Source: an uncultured Bacteroidales bacterium (GTDB taxonomy: Bacteria > Bacteroidota > Bacteroidia > Bacteroidales > F082). From it: DNA of 6,124 bases. The translations under genes and the position numbers were made by a program. The DNA lies in contig CALGBV010000373.1 in assembly GCA_937884015.1 (NCBI GenBank), positions 1-6,124 of the forward strand. Direction: 5' to 3'. Below the pieces are notes generated by a model that had not been told where the DNA came from, did no database searches, and saw only the letters and a program-made list of their open reading frames with translations. Shown piece by piece: positions 3,945-6,124 of the stretch (position 1 is its first letter; every line of letters starts with the position of its first letter).

Positions 3945-6124
3945 ATGACAAATGCTATTGTTTACTGCGTATTGGTGGCGTCTATATTGGCGCTGACATT
4001 CGCGTTCATCTTCTACAAGCAAATGATGAAGGAAGATGAAGGAACTGATTTGATGAAGAAAATTGCAGCCCATGTCCGCAAAGGCGCAATGGCCTACCTG
4101 AAACAACAGTACAAGGTTGTCATTATCGTTTTCGTGGTTCTCGCTCTCATTTTCTTCCTGATGTCGCTCTTCGATTTGCAGAATGGCATCGTGTGGTTTG
4201 CTTTCCTTACCGGTGGTTTCTTCTCCGGTTTGGCTGGCTTCTTCGGCATGAAAACGGCTACCTACGCTTCGGCTCGTACAGCCAATGCCGCCCGTAAGTC
4301 GCTGAACAGCGGTCTGCAGGTTGCTTTCCGTTCGGGTGCCGTCATGGGTCTTGTGGTCGTTGGTCTCGCCCTTTTGGACGTTTCCGTTTGGTTCCTCGTG
4401 CTGAATGGCACCAACCTTTTGGCTGCTGTCGGCGCTGAAGCCAACCTGATTACCATCACCACCACTATGTTGACCTTCGGAATGGGTGCTTCCACTCAGG
4501 CTTTGTTTGCCCGTGTGGGTGGCGGTATCTACACCAAGGCTGCTGATGTCGGTGCCGACCTTGTCGGTAAAACCGAGTACAACATTCCTGAAGACGACCC
4601 ACGTAACCCAGCTACTATCGCCGATAACGTCGGTGATAATGTCGGTGACGTTGCCGGCATGGGTGCTGACCTTTACGAATCATACGCTGGTTCCATCCTG
4701 GCTACCATGGCTTTAGGTGCTGCCGCTTTCGCCACATCAGCCGTCGAAGGTATGCAAATGAAAGCCGTTTTGGCTCCAATGCTCATCGCTGCTGTGGGTG
4801 TCGTGCTTTCCATCATCGGTATTTTCTTAGTCAAGACAAAGGAAAACGCTGGCATGAAACAGTTGCTTGGCGCTTTGAGCCGCGGCACGAATACGGCTGC
4901 TATCCTTATTGCAGTTGCCACATTTGGCATTTTCGCTTGGCTGTTCGGTACCGAAAGCAACCAATGGTGGCAGATTTCCCTGTCGGTGGTTGTTGGTCTT
5001 GTGGCTGGCGTCATCATTGGCAAGTCAACTGAATACTATACTTCGCAGACTTACAAGCCAACGCAAAAGGTGGCTGAAAGTTCAAAGACAGGCCCTGCTA
5101 CTGTAATCATTTCAGGTCTGGGTCTCGGTATGCTTTCTACGGCTATTCCGGTTGTCACTGTTGGCGTCGCCATCGTACTTGCTTTCTTGTGCGCCAATGG
5201 TTTCCACATTGCATTTACGGCAGAAAACCTTTCGTTAGGTCTTTATGGCATCGGCATCGCTGCTGTCGGTATGCTTTCAACCTTGGGCATCACGCTGGCC
5301 ACCGATGCTTACGGCCCAATCGCCGACAACGCTGGCGGTAACGCCGAAATGAGCGGCCTTGAACCGGAAGTGCGTCAACGCACTGATGCTCTGGATGCTC
5401 TCGGCAATACGACCGCTGCAACAGGCAAGGGCTTCGCCATCGGTTCGGCTGCTTTGACGGCTTTGGCTCTGTTGGCTTCATACGTTGAAGAAATCAAGAT
5501 TGCCTTGGTGCGCGTTGGTGAAACGACACTTCAAATCGGTGAAGATTTCGTCGATACAGCATCGGCTACTTTAGTCGATTTCATGAATTATTATAATGTG
5601 AACCTGATGAACCCAATCGTTTTGGTTGGCGTGTTCATCGGTGCCATGATGGCTTTCGTTTTCTGCGGTCTGACCATGAATGCCGTTGGCCGTGCTGCCC
5701 AGAAGATGGTTGAAGAAGTGCGTCGTCAGTTCAGCACCATCAAGGGTATCCTTGAAGGCAAGGCCGAACCTGACTACGAGCGTTGCGTGGCCATTTCCAC
5801 TAAGGGCGCTCAGCACGAAATGCTGCTGCCTTCAATCCTGGCTATCGTTGTTCCTATCCTAACCGGTCTTATCCTCGGTGTGGCTGGTGTGCTTGGCCTT
5901 TTGATTGGCGGTCTGTCGGCTGGCTTTGTTCTGGCAGTCTTCATGGCTAACTCAGGCGGTGCTTGGGACAATGCCAAGAAGTATGTCGAAGAAGGTAATT
6001 TCGGCGGCAAAGGCTCCGATTGCCACAAGGCAACCGTGGTCGGTGATACCGTTGGCGACCCATTCAAAGACACATCAGGCCCTTCACTGAACATCCTCAT
6101 CAAGCTGATGAGCATGGTTTCCAT
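3945..6124 (+). CDS. hppA: membrane-bound cation-pumping pyrophosphatase (K+-dependent, Na+ or Na+/H+ type), 3' end cut off
   Basis: This integral membrane enzyme hydrolyses pyrophosphate and pumps Na+ and/or H+ out of the cytoplasm, saving energy from biosynthesis by-products. The open frame gives 726 residues and is still open at the window edge, probably about 10 residues short of the end. Substrate motifs are intact: DVGADLVGKTE (201-211), DDPRNPATIADNVGDNVGD (217-235), DNAGGNAEMSG (461-471) and GDTVGDPFKDTSGPSLN (700-716). In GNTTAATGKG (487-496), Ala491 and Gly494 occupy the positions that are Lys and Thr in K+-independent enzymes, so K+ activation is expected. Glu245 in ADLYESY sits where Na+-transporting members keep their gate glutamate. 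Thr89, Phe93, Asp145 and Met175 fit, one residue off in number, the signature I recall for dual Na+,H+-pumps (Thr90, Phe94, Asp146, Met176 of the Bacteroides vulgatus enzyme). About 16 membrane helices are expected, the first near residues 4-24. The gene is divergent from the BFN gene and functionally separate from the thymidylate cluster. Confidence 0.97.
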   Translation, partial: MTNAIVYCVLVASILALTFAFIFYKQMMKEDEGTDLMKKIAAHVRKGAMAYLKQQYKVVIIVFVVLALIFFLMSLFDLQNGIVWFAFLTGGFFSGLAGFFGMKTATYASARTANAARKSLNSGLQVAFRSGAVMGLVVVGLALLDVSVWFLVLNGTNLLAAVGAEANLITITTTMLTFGMGASTQALFARVGGGIYTKAADVGADLVGKTEYNIPEDDPRNPATIADNVGDNVGDVAGMGADLYESYAGSILATMALGAAAFATSAVEGMQMKAVLAPMLIAAVGVVLSIIGIFLVKTKENAGMKQLLGALSRGTNTAAILIAVATFGIFAWLFGTESNQWWQISLSVVVGLVAGVIIGKSTEYYTSQTYKPTQKVAESSKTGPATVIISGLGLGMLSTAIPVVTVGVAIVLAFLCANGFHIAFTAENLSLGLYGIGIAAVGMLSTLGITLATDAYGPIADNAGGNAEMSGLEPEVRQRTDALDALGNTTAATGKGFAIGSAALTALALLASYVEEIKIALVRVGETTLQIGEDFVDTASATLVDFMNYYNVNLMNPIVLVGVFIGAMMAFVFCGLTMNAVGRAAQKMVEEVRRQFSTIKGILEGKAEPDYERCVAISTKGAQHEMLLPSILAIVVPILTGLILGVAGVLGLLIGGLSAGFVLAVFMANSGGAWDNAKKYVEEGNFGGKGSDCHKATVVGDTVGDPFKDTSGPSLNILIKLMSMVS

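Noticed and set aside
4673..5023. Minus-strand open frames opposite hppA (also 4262-4495, 5290-5481, 5571-5816 and 5810-6124)
   Set aside because: They result from the high GC at third codon positions and the alanine/glycine-rich content of the pyrophosphatase gene. None has a start context or recognisable domain.

Overview
The window looks like chromosomal DNA from a member of the Bacteroidales (Bacteroides/Prevotella-like). This rests on protein character (a bifunctional-nuclease-domain protein with a C-terminal UVR motif, a Bacteroides-type membrane pyrophosphatase), on weak or A-rich ribosome sites, and on promoter boxes matching the Bacteroidetes TAnnTTTG / TTTG pattern. The genus is inference.

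Left edge (1-210): a decayed 3' fragment of an RHS/YD-repeat protein on the + strand, broken by in-frame TAG codons. A strong hairpin terminator (171-210) follows. It is U-rich on both strands and closes the gene cluster that arrives from the right.

Main cluster, all on the minus strand, in transcription order: a bifunctional nuclease (BFN/DUF151) protein (3730-3143), a NupG-type nucleoside:H+ symporter (2966-1662), thymidylate synthase thyA (1665-838) and dihydrofolate reductase folA (731-234). The permease stop and the thyA start share four bases (ATGA). ThyA makes dTMP and oxidises methylene-tetrahydrofolate to dihydrofolate, and FolA reduces dihydrofolate again. With nucleoside import beside them, the last three genes form a compact thymidylate supply unit. 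The BFN gene has its own good promoter, and whether transcription continues into nupG cannot be read from the sequence.

Right part (3945-6124, + strand): a divergently transcribed membrane-bound cation-pumping pyrophosphatase (hppA), cut by the window edge a short way before its expected end. Its residues match the K+-dependent class and, as I recall the published signature, the dual Na+,H+-pumping subfamily found in gut Bacteroides. The 214-base divergent gap holds recognisable promoters for both directions.

The least ordinary material is intergenic. A degenerate 7-base tandem repeat (unit ACYGAWA) occurs in two separate gaps, once as a long imperfect inverted repeat between thyA and folA and once as a direct array downstream of the BFN gene. 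Beside the second copy lies an unrelated 8-base-periodic array (unit near ACTTTTGG). The genes themselves are well-known families, and I see no new multi-gene system.
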